In this document: positions 1 through 5,771 of the stretch, one piece after another
Numbering within the stretch: position 1 is the first letter of the stretch
Layout: every line of letters starts with the position of its first letter
Assembly: GCA_964527395.1 (NCBI GenBank)
Contig: CAZGQD010000034.1
Location: forward strand, 1-15,242
Direction: 5' to 3'
Source of the DNA: GCA-2688265 sp964527395
GTDB taxonomy: Archaea > Nanobdellota > Nanobdellia > Woesearchaeales > GW2011-AR9
Length of the DNA stretch: 15,242 nucleotides
Program-made: the position numbers and the translations under genes
The notes under the pieces: generated by a model
The model's input: only the letters and a program-made list of their open reading frames with translations
Databases searched by the model: none
Told to the model about the DNA's origin: nothing

Positions 1-151
1 TAGCTTTTATAGTCGATTTAGAAGTGAAACTAGTATTTATACATTTCCCTATTTTAGGGTGGAAAAGTGTGTAATTTAGGTTTTTTTGCTAGAATCTAGA
101 GTTGTTATGTAACTGTTGTGGCTTGTGAAGGCTTCGTGCACTTTTAAGTAT

Positions 152-505
152 CTAGTTTCTTTGTTTCATTAACTGCTTTAGAAGCTTTTTGTCTTTGATG
201 TGATCTTTTTTATTTTCTACAGCTCCCATGAAGTCACTTGGTCTTTTGTCCCAATGCTGTTTTACTAGGTTTAATAATTCCTCTTTAATTGGAACTAATA
301 GATTTGTTTTATTTTCAATGTTACAAACTTTTTCGAATGTCCAAAAAAACCATTTATGTTCTCCTTTTGATTGCTCTTCAATTTCACCAAAAGCTGCCTT
401 CCAGTCTAATCCTCTTCTCATTAATAACTCGCAATCTAAAATGTCTGCTGGTCTAGGAGTCATAGATTTAAATATGAAAATGTCTGCTTTTGAAGCTAGA
501 TATAC
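152..505 (-). pseudogene. C-terminal part of an interrupted AbiEii/DUF6036-like nucleotidyltransferase
   Basis: This frame is open from a TGA just upstream of 505 down to the TAG at 152-154. The first ATG, at 463, gives a 103-residue protein, but I read it as the back half of the nucleotidyltransferase that begins at 963. Joining that gene after its residue 124 (LSVY) to this frame gives LSVY-LASKADIFIFKSM-TPRPADILD without a break. The run resembles the family pattern in which a short strand is followed by a K-S-(M/I)-T-x-R-x-x-D motif, then D-x-x-L and GLDWK. No promoter or ribosome binding site is visible before 463, which argues against an independent gene. Frame restoration is seen directly; family membership is from motif memory. 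The fragment could still be translated from the internal ATG. Confidence 0.7.
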
Positions 506-591
506 TCATCCGTAACTATTTTCTATAACTTGGTTACGGATTCGAGACACAGTTCCGTAAGAAAAGTTCCACTTTCTACTTACGGACCAGT
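506..591. mobile_element. Short inverted-repeat insertion (MITE/REP-like) with 6-bp flanking direct repeats
   Basis: An 86-bp sequence lies between two copies of ATATAC (500-505 and 592-597), so the net insertion is 92 bp. It interrupts the nucleotidyltransferase frame, and its removal with one ATATAC copy restores the frame exactly. It holds four alternating copies of a CCGTAA core: 508-516 pairs with 533-541 (9 bp), 555-561 pairs with 579-585 (7 bp), and 535-541 can pair instead with 554-560 (7 bp). The outer ends also pair, 500-515 with 580-595, giving 14 of 16 matches. It has no coding capacity. The twin-hairpin form resembles REP pairs or MITEs; I do not recognise the family. Confidence 0.7.
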
Positions 592-963
592 ATATACAGA
601 TAAATTTCCATACTGATTATATGAAATTGCTCTCTCTTGCATATTATTAGTGAAAATTAGCATTTTCCCTACTTGTTTTTGAAAAACATCAATTCTGGAA
701 TCTCCTTTCTTGTATACAGCAAGAGCAGTCAAGTAAAAGTCATCAAGAATATTTACTTCACGTTCATATTTTGCAGATTTTATTGCTTTGTCAAATAGAT
801 GAAATGTTTTTTTTGAAGTAGTAACAATGTCAATGTCTTTTGTGTTCTCTTTTATGTCTTGAAACGACATTGAACCTCCACCAATAAGGTAAATTGATAT
901 TGGTTCTTTTATAAATTGACTTATTTCAATAAGCCATTCCTCTAATTCATTTTTTTCGAACAT
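580..963 (-). CDS. Nucleotidyltransferase, AbiEii/DUF6036-like, truncated by an insertion
   Basis: This is the N-terminal 127 residues of a nucleotidyltransferase-fold protein. The active-site signature is visible: YLIGGGSMSF at about residues 25-34, followed by the paired acids in KDIDIV at about 42-47, typical of the DNA-polymerase-beta-like superfamily used by MNT/AbiEii toxins or antitoxins. Only the last three residues (TGP) come from the insertion, which supplies the stop codon at 580-582. With the insertion removed the protein would be about 239 residues, a usual length for the family. The start at 963 overlaps the end of the upstream winged-helix gene by 17 nt, so the two are co-transcribed and probably translationally coupled. 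Activity of the truncated form is doubtful, since the C-terminal helical half is missing. Confidence 0.75.
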   Translation of the reverse strand: MFEKNELEEWLIEISQFIKEPISIYLIGGGSMSFQDIKENTKDIDIVTTSKKTFHLFDKAIKSAKYEREVNILDDFYLTALAVYKKGDSRIDVFQKQVGKMLIFTNNMQERAISYNQYGNLSVYTGP

Positions 964-1912
964 TTTTTACATCGTACATGTCAGCAATTCTATAAAAGTC
1001 TATCCTATCAAAAGTAGTATTAAAAGCTTTGAGTTTTTTGTACTTTTCAGTAACTTTTGGAAGATTTTTAAGTTCAATTAAACGTGAGTAACAATCATAA
1101 TACATGGCCAATTCTTTTATCTTCTCTTCGTTTGGACTGTTCTTTAAATAAAAAGTTAATGCTAAATGTAGAAGTCTTGGATGATTTACTTGAAGTAAAG
1201 AATGGATGAAGACTTCTTCTTTTGATAACTTTGCTTTTGGTAGATGACAAGCACCGGAAATTGTTCCTACCCATACTCCAAAATCTTTGTATCTGTTTAA
1301 ACCAGTTAGGCTTCCTTGAACTAATTCTTTTCTATCTATAGCAAAAATAATCTCTTCTTCGAATTTCCAGATTAAATAACCTGTTGTATTAGTTAAATTT
1401 CTCCATGATTTGAGAAACTCAAACATTTTAGGCCATGCCACAGAGTTGAATTTTAAAAGTCTGCCTTTTTTTGTTATTAGGCCTCGATTTTGCAAAGGTT
1501 TTGTTATTTGTCTTATAGCATGAGGAGTTGTTTTAAGCATTTTAGCTATAATGTTGTAATCTTTCCAATCAAACAAAATAGCTGCTAAGGTTCTTAATTT
1601 TGTTCCAGTAATCAGATTTTCAAAATCCATTTTTTGATATATGAAGATCAATTCCTTTAATGTTTGAGCATGTTTTGTTTTTGAAACTTTGAAACTTTTT
1701 CTACTTTTTTTAGTATTTTTATTGATTTGAATTTTGTTAATTGATCTTTTCTCATGCTTAGTTTCTTGAACGAAATCCTCTTTTTTTAGTTGTGTTAATA
1801 TTTCAGATACCCAACTATTAGACTTTTTTGTAGCTTTTGTGAGCTCTTGGAGAGTTGTATTATTTAGACAAATTGCCTTGAACATATGGAACATTGGTTT
1901 TGTTAATCGCAT
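947..1912 (-). CDS. Double winged-helix protein, partner of the nucleotidyltransferase
   Basis: This 321-residue protein is probably a DNA-binding regulator and antitoxin-like partner of the nucleotidyltransferase it overlaps. A first winged helix-turn-helix lies at about residues 5-55 (LQELTKATKKSNSWVSEIL as the HTH). A lysine-rich linker follows. A second helix-turn-helix lies at about 103-160 (IIAKMLKTTPHAIRQITKPL). The C-terminal half is a helical/mixed region I cannot name. A DNA-binding protein immediately upstream of a nucleotidyltransferase matches the two-gene plan of AbiE-type systems (AbiEi then AbiEii) and of similar archaeal cassettes; the match is structural, not a proven homology. 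A TATA box 26-28 nt upstream of the ATG at 1912 indicates a leaderless transcript. The gene looks intact although its partner is broken. Confidence 0.6.
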   Translation of the reverse strand: MRLTKPMFHMFKAICLNNTTLQELTKATKKSNSWVSEILTQLKKEDFVQETKHEKRSINKIQINKNTKKSRKSFKVSKTKHAQTLKELIFIYQKMDFENLITGTKLRTLAAILFDWKDYNIIAKMLKTTPHAIRQITKPLQNRGLITKKGRLLKFNSVAWPKMFEFLKSWRNLTNTTGYLIWKFEEEIIFAIDRKELVQGSLTGLNRYKDFGVWVGTISGACHLPKAKLSKEEVFIHSLLQVNHPRLLHLALTFYLKNSPNEEKIKELAMYYDCYSRLIELKNLPKVTEKYKKLKAFNTTFDRIDFYRIADMYDVKNVRKK

Positions 1913-1935
1913 ATTATCTATATATGCAGAATTAA

Positions 1936-1943
1936 TATATAAA
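1936..1943 (-). promoter_or_regulatory. TATA box of the winged-helix/nucleotidyltransferase operon
   Basis: TTTATATA on the minus strand is centred about 27 nt upstream of the ATG at 1912, the spacing expected for leaderless archaeal transcription. Confidence 0.65.
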
Positions 1944-2060
1944 TATTTCGTTATTTATAGACATTTGGTGTTTTGTAGTGATTATAAGCTAAAATGTAGA
2001 CTATCAGGAAAATTTGGAAAAATATGAAGAAAGAAGGAGAGAAAGAAGTTTTTGTTGCTA

Positions 2061-2597
2061 TCAATCAAAAACGTCTGGGTAAATCTCGCAGATCATACCA
2101 GTTTTGCCTTGTTTAATATCTAGGCCTAATTTTTTTGTGACCTCTTGCATGATTTGCTTTGATTTTGCTTCGATCTCTAAAAAAGGAGGAATTATTCCCC
2201 AATCATCAATCTCAAAAGCAGCGATTTCTTTGTTGTTGTCGTCTTTGAGAGTAAAATGTTGCCTGTGTTTCTTGTTGTCATATGCAACTGTGTAGCCTAG
2301 GTTCTTTAGGATCTTTTTCGTGTTTTTCAGATTTTCTACAGTTGTTTCATGTTCTTCTCTGATACTAATACCTTCTTCGATCCGTTCTGGACCTTTAAGA
2401 GTGAGAATTGTGTTATCTCCTATCTGCCTTAGCCTTAGAAGATTGCCTTTAGATGAATTAGGATCTACGTGTTCTCCTTTGAATGAAACGCTTCTGATTT
2501 CTTTGTCGTACTCTAGCTTTGCGCCTAGATTCAAAAGTTTTTGTTTAGTTTCTTCTATGTTGATGTCTAGGAACTTTAATTCTATTTCGTCTGCCAT
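2061..2597 (-). CDS. CYTH-domain protein (class IV adenylate cyclase / triphosphatase-like)
   Basis: This is a single-domain CYTH protein of 178 residues, the usual length. The signature ExExK is at residues 4-8 (EIELK). Further charged residues that line the phosphate-binding tunnel are visible: the LLRLRQ strand, the LTLKGP strand, the SIREEHET segment and the EIEAKS strand. Family members hydrolyse triphosphates such as thiamine triphosphate or inorganic tripolyphosphate, or cyclise ATP to cAMP. The sequence does not decide between these; archaeal members are often annotated as CyaB-like, with the true substrate unknown. The start at 2597 is supported by an AT-rich TATA-like element about 25 nt upstream. 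RNA copy 1 lies just beyond that promoter. Confidence 0.85.
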   Translation of the reverse strand: MADEIELKFLDINIEETKQKLLNLGAKLEYDKEIRSVSFKGEHVDPNSSKGNLLRLRQIGDNTILTLKGPERIEEGISIREEHETTVENLKNTKKILKNLGYTVAYDNKKHRQHFTLKDDNNKEIAAFEIDDWGIIPPFLEIEAKSKQIMQEVTKKLGLDIKQGKTGMICEIYPDVFD

Positions 2598-2617
2598 TGT
2601 TTTGATTGTTTTTCTGT

Positions 2618-2626
2618 TCTTTTATT
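2618..2626 (-). promoter_or_regulatory. TATA-like box of the CYTH gene
   Basis: AAATAAAAG on the minus strand is centred about 25 nt before the ATG at 2597. It is a weaker match to the consensus than the other boxes in this window. It lies between the gene and RNA copy 1, so that RNA need not be part of this gene's leader. Confidence 0.45.
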
Positions 2627-2637
2627 TGAGAGACTTA

Positions 2638-2884
2638 ACTGTGTCAGACTTAATCTCACATAAACCGTTCGAAACTTGGTTAATCACTAAGTATCGCAGG
2701 TGTGTCCACTTCGCGTACTATGTCCTCAAGCACAGCTTTCGGGACTTAGTTCATTCTTCACTAAGTTTTGCTCCCGTTGGTCACAACGGCGGAAAATTCA
2801 AGGAATTTTCGAGGTTGCTTGTCAGCAACAATGCTCGTTGTTTGGTTTATGCGTTGAGTGGGAGTGCCAGTGAGGAGACACAGT
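2638..2884 (+). ncRNA. Candidate structured RNA, copy 1 (long form)
   Basis: This gene-free stretch carries the shared blocks of the three-copy family: AGACTTA 2646-2652, CGCAGGT 2695-2701, AATGCT 2830-2835 and TGCCAGTGAG 2865-2874. P1 is ACTGTGTC 2638-2645 with GACACAGT 2877-2884, possibly extended by GAGAG 2628-2632 with CTCTT 2890-2894. P2 is ACAACG 2783-2788 with CGTTGT 2836-2841. Relative to the other copies it has about 120 extra bases on the 5' side of P2, holding hairpins at 2674-2680/2686-2692 (one G-U pair on the plus strand) and a 7-bp ACTTAGT/ACTAAGT stem near 2750. An 8-bp GAAAATTC/GAATTTTC hairpin near 2792-2810 and GTTGC/GCAAC near 2814-2829 lie inside P2. A local hairpin 2774-2779/2784-2789 competes with P2. 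T-rich sequence follows the 3' end. Function unknown. Confidence 0.6.
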
Positions 2885-2926
2885 CAATTCTCTTTGTGGT
2901 TTATTTTTGTTGTATTTTGTGGTGAT

Positions 2927-3820
2927 TTAGGTGAATCTCTTGTTTGCTTTGATGTATAACTTGATAAAGTAGTTAGTGAAATATGTTTCATCTCTTTTTA
3001 AGGCTTTATAATAAGATTTTCTTTGTTTATAAGTGATAGTTACTATTGGGAAATTTGCTTGCTTTAGAATATAAGTTATGAGGAGTCTGCCAATCCTACC
3101 ATTACCATCGGCAAAAGGATGAATTTTTTCAAATCTATAGTGAGATCTAGCTGCTAACTCTACTGGATGCATGCTGTTTATGTTCTCATTTGTCCATTTG
3201 ATGAAGTTGTTCATAAGCTTCTTGACATCTTGCCAATCTGGAGCATAATAATCGCCTACTTTTACAAAACATTCTCGGTAATTTCCTGCAATATCTGCTT
3301 TTGTCTTAGAGAAATTGTGTCTATGCCAATCTTTGATCGTTTTGTTGCTTATTATTTGTTTTTTGTGTTGGATCACTTTGAAGAAAGTTTCAACATGAGC
3401 AATTGTTTCTAAAACGTCAGTTATTGGTTTGTTTGGAGAAATTTTGTGCTTAATTAATTCGTTTGTTTCAAATAAAGTGATGGTTGATCCTTCAATTGCG
3501 TTGCTATGGAAAGTAGATTCGATAGCTAGATTTAGAAGTCGTTTCTTTTTGACTGACTCTGGTAATGTTTTCCATTCAGTTTTAAAGGACTTTTTGATCT
3601 TGTTTAGCTTTAAGAATAAATCAGAGTTGTTTTCTTGGTAGAGCTTTTGTTTGATAGATTCAATATTTTTTGGCACTTTAGATCCTAACTTTAGCTCTTT
3701 GTTTATTACATTATTGTTCTTTCTAAATGTATATGAGAGATATAGGATATTTCCTCTTTTTTTGATATTCATAGTTGAATAGCTCCTTACTTTTTTATAA
3801 TATTTTTGTTTTTTATTCAT
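2927..3820 (-). CDS. Fic-family protein, class II (self-inhibited AMP-transferase)
   Basis: This 297-residue Fic/FIDO protein would transfer AMP from ATP to a hydroxyl group of a target protein. The catalytic motif is complete, HPFADGNGRIGR at residues 234-245. The flap region with GNYREC and the YYAPDW segment lies at about 179-196. SNAIEG at 106-111 matches the inhibitory helix motif (S/T)xxxE(G/N), and its position N-terminal to the catalytic motif makes this a class II Fic, autoinhibited until the glutamate moves. The first 60 residues are basic and contain a short predicted beta region (ILYLSYTFRK). The start at 3820 is supported by a TATA-like box about 24 nt upstream; Met17 is an alternative start. 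It stands alone, with no adjacent antitoxin, as expected for a protein carrying its own inhibitory helix. Confidence 0.88.
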   Translation of the reverse strand: MNKKQKYYKKVRSYSTMNIKKRGNILYLSYTFRKNNNVINKELKLGSKVPKNIESIKQKLYQENNSDLFLKLNKIKKSFKTEWKTLPESVKKKRLLNLAIESTFHSNAIEGSTITLFETNELIKHKISPNKPITDVLETIAHVETFFKVIQHKKQIISNKTIKDWHRHNFSKTKADIAGNYRECFVKVGDYYAPDWQDVKKLMNNFIKWTNENINSMHPVELAARSHYRFEKIHPFADGNGRIGRLLITYILKQANFPIVTITYKQRKSYYKALKRDETYFTNYFIKLYIKANKRFT

Positions 3821-3838
3821 TTGTAAGGAAAGGTTTGT

Positions 3839-3848
3839 TCTTAAAAAG
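3839..3848 (-). promoter_or_regulatory. TATA-like box of the class II Fic gene
   Basis: CTTTTTAAGA on the minus strand is centred about 24 nt before the ATG at 3820. Confidence 0.5.
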
Positions 3849-3900
3849 ATGCTTTTATGTTAAGAATATGAAAAGAAAAAGAAATTAAATTATATTTGGT

Positions 3901-4539
3901 TCAAAGAGACATCATTAGAAATACGCCAATCGCTACCATTGCTATCCAAACTGCTGGTTTCCAATTCCAAATCTTTTTTCCATCAAAGTTACCAAAAGGA
4001 AGCATGTTGAATAGGCCAAGCCAGATGTTGATGTATACACCAATTGTGAAGATAGGTGCCACTTGACTGATAGCTAAGAAAATCGGAGCTAAAATGAAGT
4101 TTGTAGCAGGACCAGCTGCACTAATAATACCATTTTCTTTTCTAGTTACGTTGCCAACAATCATAACTGCACCAGGAGCTGCAAAGATCCAACCAATAAC
4201 AGCAGCTAGACCTACAGCTAAGTACAACATTTGATCAAAAGCTCTGAATTCTGCATTACAACCATAGTGTTGTGCAACAAATTTGTGGGCTAGTTCATGT
4301 AATAAGAAACCTAAACCTGCTGTGAATGCTGAAACTAGGAAAAGAAGAAGGAAACTAGGAGTTAATATGTTTATAAAGCTCCTTCCGCCTAGCAAGTATG
4401 TGCCTGAGTAAAGGAGAGTGAATGCGAATGAGAGTGCTCCCCATCCTTTTGCAATATCAATTATTTCTCTGTTTGAGGTTTTAATAGGGCCTATCTTGAT
4501 TGTTTTGGTTTTGTGTAGTTGTAGTGGGTCGTGGTACAT
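3901..4539 (-). CDS. Site-2 protease family (M50) intramembrane metalloprotease
   Basis: This 212-residue polytopic membrane protein has both signatures of the M50 family. HELAH at residues 81-85 is the zinc-binding HExxH motif inside a hydrophobic segment. NMLPFGNFDG at 178-187 is the second motif, providing the third zinc ligand. About five or six hydrophobic segments are visible (about 33-50, 62-80, 104-128, 137-160, 163-181, 195-211). There is no PDZ or CBS domain, so this is the compact archaeal form. Family members cut transmembrane substrates within the membrane. The three small two-helix membrane proteins encoded just upstream on the same strand are candidate partners or substrates, by position only. 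An AAAGGT-like Shine-Dalgarno sequence about 8 nt upstream and a TATA box about 26 nt upstream both fit the start at 4539. Confidence 0.88.
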   Translation of the reverse strand: MYHDPLQLHKTKTIKIGPIKTSNREIIDIAKGWGALSFAFTLLYSGTYLLGGRSFINILTPSFLLLFLVSAFTAGLGFLLHELAHKFVAQHYGCNAEFRAFDQMLYLAVGLAAVIGWIFAAPGAVMIVGNVTRKENGIISAAGPATNFILAPIFLAISQVAPIFTIGVYINIWLGLFNMLPFGNFDGKKIWNWKPAVWIAMVAIGVFLMMSL

Positions 4540-4558
4540 TTTTGTTTACCTTTTTGTT

Positions 4559-4570
4559 TTTTAAATTTAA
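4559..4570 (-). promoter_or_regulatory. TATA box of the site-2 protease gene
   Basis: CTTAAATTTAAA-type sequence on the minus strand is centred about 25 nt before the ATG at 4539. It overlaps the stop codon of the preceding membrane-protein gene, so the protease may have its own promoter as well as operon read-through. Confidence 0.5.
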
Positions 4571-4941
4571 GCTAGTGGTTTTGGCATGTGTGGGGCGTAT
4601 TCTTGTTCTTTTCTTCTACCAACTGAAAAAAAGTAGCAACCTACACCAACAGAACCTAATCCCGTAGCTAAAAATGTATACATAGAGTCACTAACATCAA
4701 CTTCTTTTTTATATGTTTCTGATCCTTTTACTTGAGCCAATTGTGCCTCTAATCCAGTATATTCTAAGCTCCCTGATTCAGCTTCACCTATTTTTTCTTC
4801 AATACTTATTGCATCTTGGTATGCTTGAGAACCTGTTTTTTGGATATGTAGCAACCTAATTGCACTTAGTTGTAATAAACCTAAGAGGGCACAGGTCAAT
4901 CCTGCACGACTGTAGGTGTATCTTTCCTGAATTGCGTCCAT
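4567..4941 (-). CDS. Small two-helix membrane protein, paralogue C
   Basis: I do not recognise this family. The 124-residue protein has a hydrophobic segment at about 13-32, a hydrophilic acidic stretch predicted to be helical at about 36-86, a second hydrophobic segment at about 87-107, and a basic/acidic tail beginning GRRKEQE. It is clearly related to the protein encoded just upstream (4856-5194): both share Y-Q-(D/E)-A, a run of acidic residues, then E-(F/Y)-T-x-L-E-A-x-L and a K before the next block. The RR-x-x-Q-(E/D) tail is also found in the 5214-5543 protein. Its start overlaps the end of the upstream frame by 86 nt. The neighbouring site-2 protease suggests a membrane proteolysis or envelope role, but that is inference only. 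Confidence 0.7.
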   Translation of the reverse strand: MDAIQERYTYSRAGLTCALLGLLQLSAIRLLHIQKTGSQAYQDAISIEEKIGEAESGSLEYTGLEAQLAQVKGSETYKKEVDVSDSMYTFLATGLGSVGVGCYFFSVGRRKEQEYAPHMPKPLA

Positions 4942-5194
4942 TATTTCTTGAATTATCTAAGTTTGCTGCAAATATATAGCCATCTGTAGCCTTAATACCA
5001 TCTAAGGAAGCTTCAAGTTCAGTAAACTCTTGGGTCCCTTCTTCTGTTGAAGCTAGTTCTAAATCAATTTGAGATGCTTCTTGATACTCAGAGGAACATG
5101 CAGGAACTATCATTGTACCAAGGGTTGATAAGCCTAAATATCCTGCACCAAACAAAGTACTAATACCTGAAATTTGAAGTAAATTCATTGCCAT
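4856..5194 (-). CDS. Small membrane protein, paralogue B, apparently lacking its second helix
   Basis: This frame encodes 112 residues. Residues 1-80 match the plan of the downstream paralogue: a hydrophobic segment at about 9-30, then SSEYQEASQID and EFTELEASLDGIK. From about residue 81 the similarity stops. The tail (SRNNGRNSGKIH and onward) is hydrophilic, contains no second transmembrane segment, and runs out of frame across the first 86 nt of the next gene. The simplest reading is a truncated paralogue, caused by a deletion or frameshift that fused its middle to the start of the next copy. No Shine-Dalgarno sequence is seen. A TATATAC element lies only 5-12 nt before the ATG at 5194, too close to serve as a leaderless promoter for it; an internal ATG or operon read-through is possible. 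Function unknown. Confidence 0.5.
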   Translation of the reverse strand: MAMNLLQISGISTLFGAGYLGLSTLGTMIVPACSSEYQEASQIDLELASTEEGTQEFTELEASLDGIKATDGYIFAANLDNSRNNGRNSGKIHLQSCRIDLCPLRFITTKCN

Positions 5195-5213
5195 TTTGTA
5201 TATAACCCAAGTT

Positions 5214-5543
5214 TTATGCTGTGTATAGGTCTTGTTCTCTTCTTCTTGCAGAGATCATTAATGAATTTCCTGCATAAAAGCAAGCTGCAGATATAGCAGA
5301 TGTAGTATATAATGAATTTCTTAAAGAATCTTCAACAACAGAAGATGGTTCTTCTAAGGATAGATCTGGATTTAAGGTTGCATACCCTCTTTGGGCTGGT
5401 ACTAGCCTATTTGGTAAAATAGATACATTCTTCATAACTTCATCAACGTATTGTCCTGAAATAACTAAAGCTCCTAAACCTGATAGAAATCCTGCCACTC
5501 CAAGTAAACATCCCAAATCTCTTTTTATCTCTCTTATTCCCAT
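5214..5543 (-). CDS. Small two-helix membrane protein, paralogue A
   Basis: This 109-residue protein of unknown function is the first of three tandem small membrane-protein genes. Hydrophobic segments lie at about 11-30 and 79-97, separated by about 50 hydrophilic residues, and the protein ends in a charged tail with RRREQD at about 100-105. That tail parallels the GRRKEQE tail of the 4567-4941 protein, and the overall length and topology match, although the middle is diverged. The start at 5543 is well supported: GAGGA on the minus strand (5552-5556) sits 8 nt upstream. This Shine-Dalgarno sequence is part of the duplicated 3' end of the zinc-ribbon gene, so translation here may have been inherited from coupling to that gene. 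Confidence 0.7.
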   Translation of the reverse strand: MGIREIKRDLGCLLGVAGFLSGLGALVISGQYVDEVMKNVSILPNRLVPAQRGYATLNPDLSLEEPSSVVEDSLRNSLYTTSAISAACFYAGNSLMISARRREQDLYTA

Positions 5544-5547
5544 TGTC

Positions 5548-5635
5548 TTATTCCTCTGTTAACACTGCTTCTTTTAGGCTTTCTAAGCTTGATTCTGATG
5601 ATTCTTGGAGAGTTGATTCTGATGTTGCTGTTGTT
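5548..5635 (-). pseudogene. Duplicated 3' end of the zinc-ribbon gene
   Basis: Read on the minus strand this encodes an orphan tail of about 28 residues (ESSESSLESLKEAVLTEE at its end) with a stop codon just upstream and no start. It aligns base by base with 6190-6277, the 3' end of the zinc-ribbon gene, with about eight mismatches in 88 positions. The two copies form direct repeats on either side of the Doc cassette. It also provides the ribosome binding site for the gene starting at 5543. Confidence 0.85.
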
Positions 5636-5648
5636 TATTCTCCAAAGT

Positions 5649-5771
5649 TCATAATCTTCCTATAGCAGATAGGACTTTTTCATGACCTTTTATTAGTTTT
5701 TTGAATTCTTCTATTTCTGAAATAACTATTTTTCTAATTTCAGTGTCGCTTAAATTTTCTGATCTTGCCAT
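5649..5771 (-). CDS. 40-residue protein overlapping the Doc/Fic gene, possible antitoxin
   Basis: This short frame starts at the ATG at 5771 and ends with TGA at 5649-5651. The product is acidic/basic and helical-looking, with the segments LSDTEIRKIVISEIEEF and KLIKGHEKVLSAIGRL. It overlaps the 3' end of the Doc-like gene by 32 nt in another frame. A good Shine-Dalgarno sequence, AAGGAG on the minus strand (5782-5787), lies 10 nt upstream. In a window where most genes are leaderless, that supports real translation of an operon-internal gene. By position it could be the antitoxin or a cofactor of the Doc-like protein. Known Doc antitoxins (Phd) usually precede the toxin, so the order is reversed here. 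I do not recognise the family. Confidence 0.6.
   Translation of the reverse strand: MARSENLSDTEIRKIVISEIEEFKKLIKGHEKVLSAIGRL

Noticed and set aside
44..66. Hairpin CCCTA-TTT-TAGGG as a terminator
   Set aside because: The stem is only 5 bp and no T-run follows on either strand.
544..553. GAGACACAGT is shared by the insertion (544-553) and RNA copy 1 (2875-2884)
   Set aside because: A 10-base match is expected by chance somewhere in a window this size, and the surrounding sequences and folds are unrelated.
533..561. Possible tRNA fragment because of the TTCGAGAC sequence near 541
   Set aside because: The flanking bases do not form a T stem, and no acceptor or anticodon stem is present.
500..597. 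Canonical archaeal bulge-helix-bulge intron in the nucleotidyltransferase mRNA
   Set aside because: The ends do pair, but they form two 7-bp helices around a 2x2 internal loop rather than a 4-bp helix between two 3-nt bulges at the junction. RNA removal is kept only as an alternative in the finding.
2320..2925. Plus-strand open frame of 201 codons across the CYTH start region and RNA copy 1
   Set aside because: It is antisense to the well-supported CYTH gene, its product shows no recognisable domain, and its second half lies in the structured RNA region where base pairing rather than codons explains the sequence.
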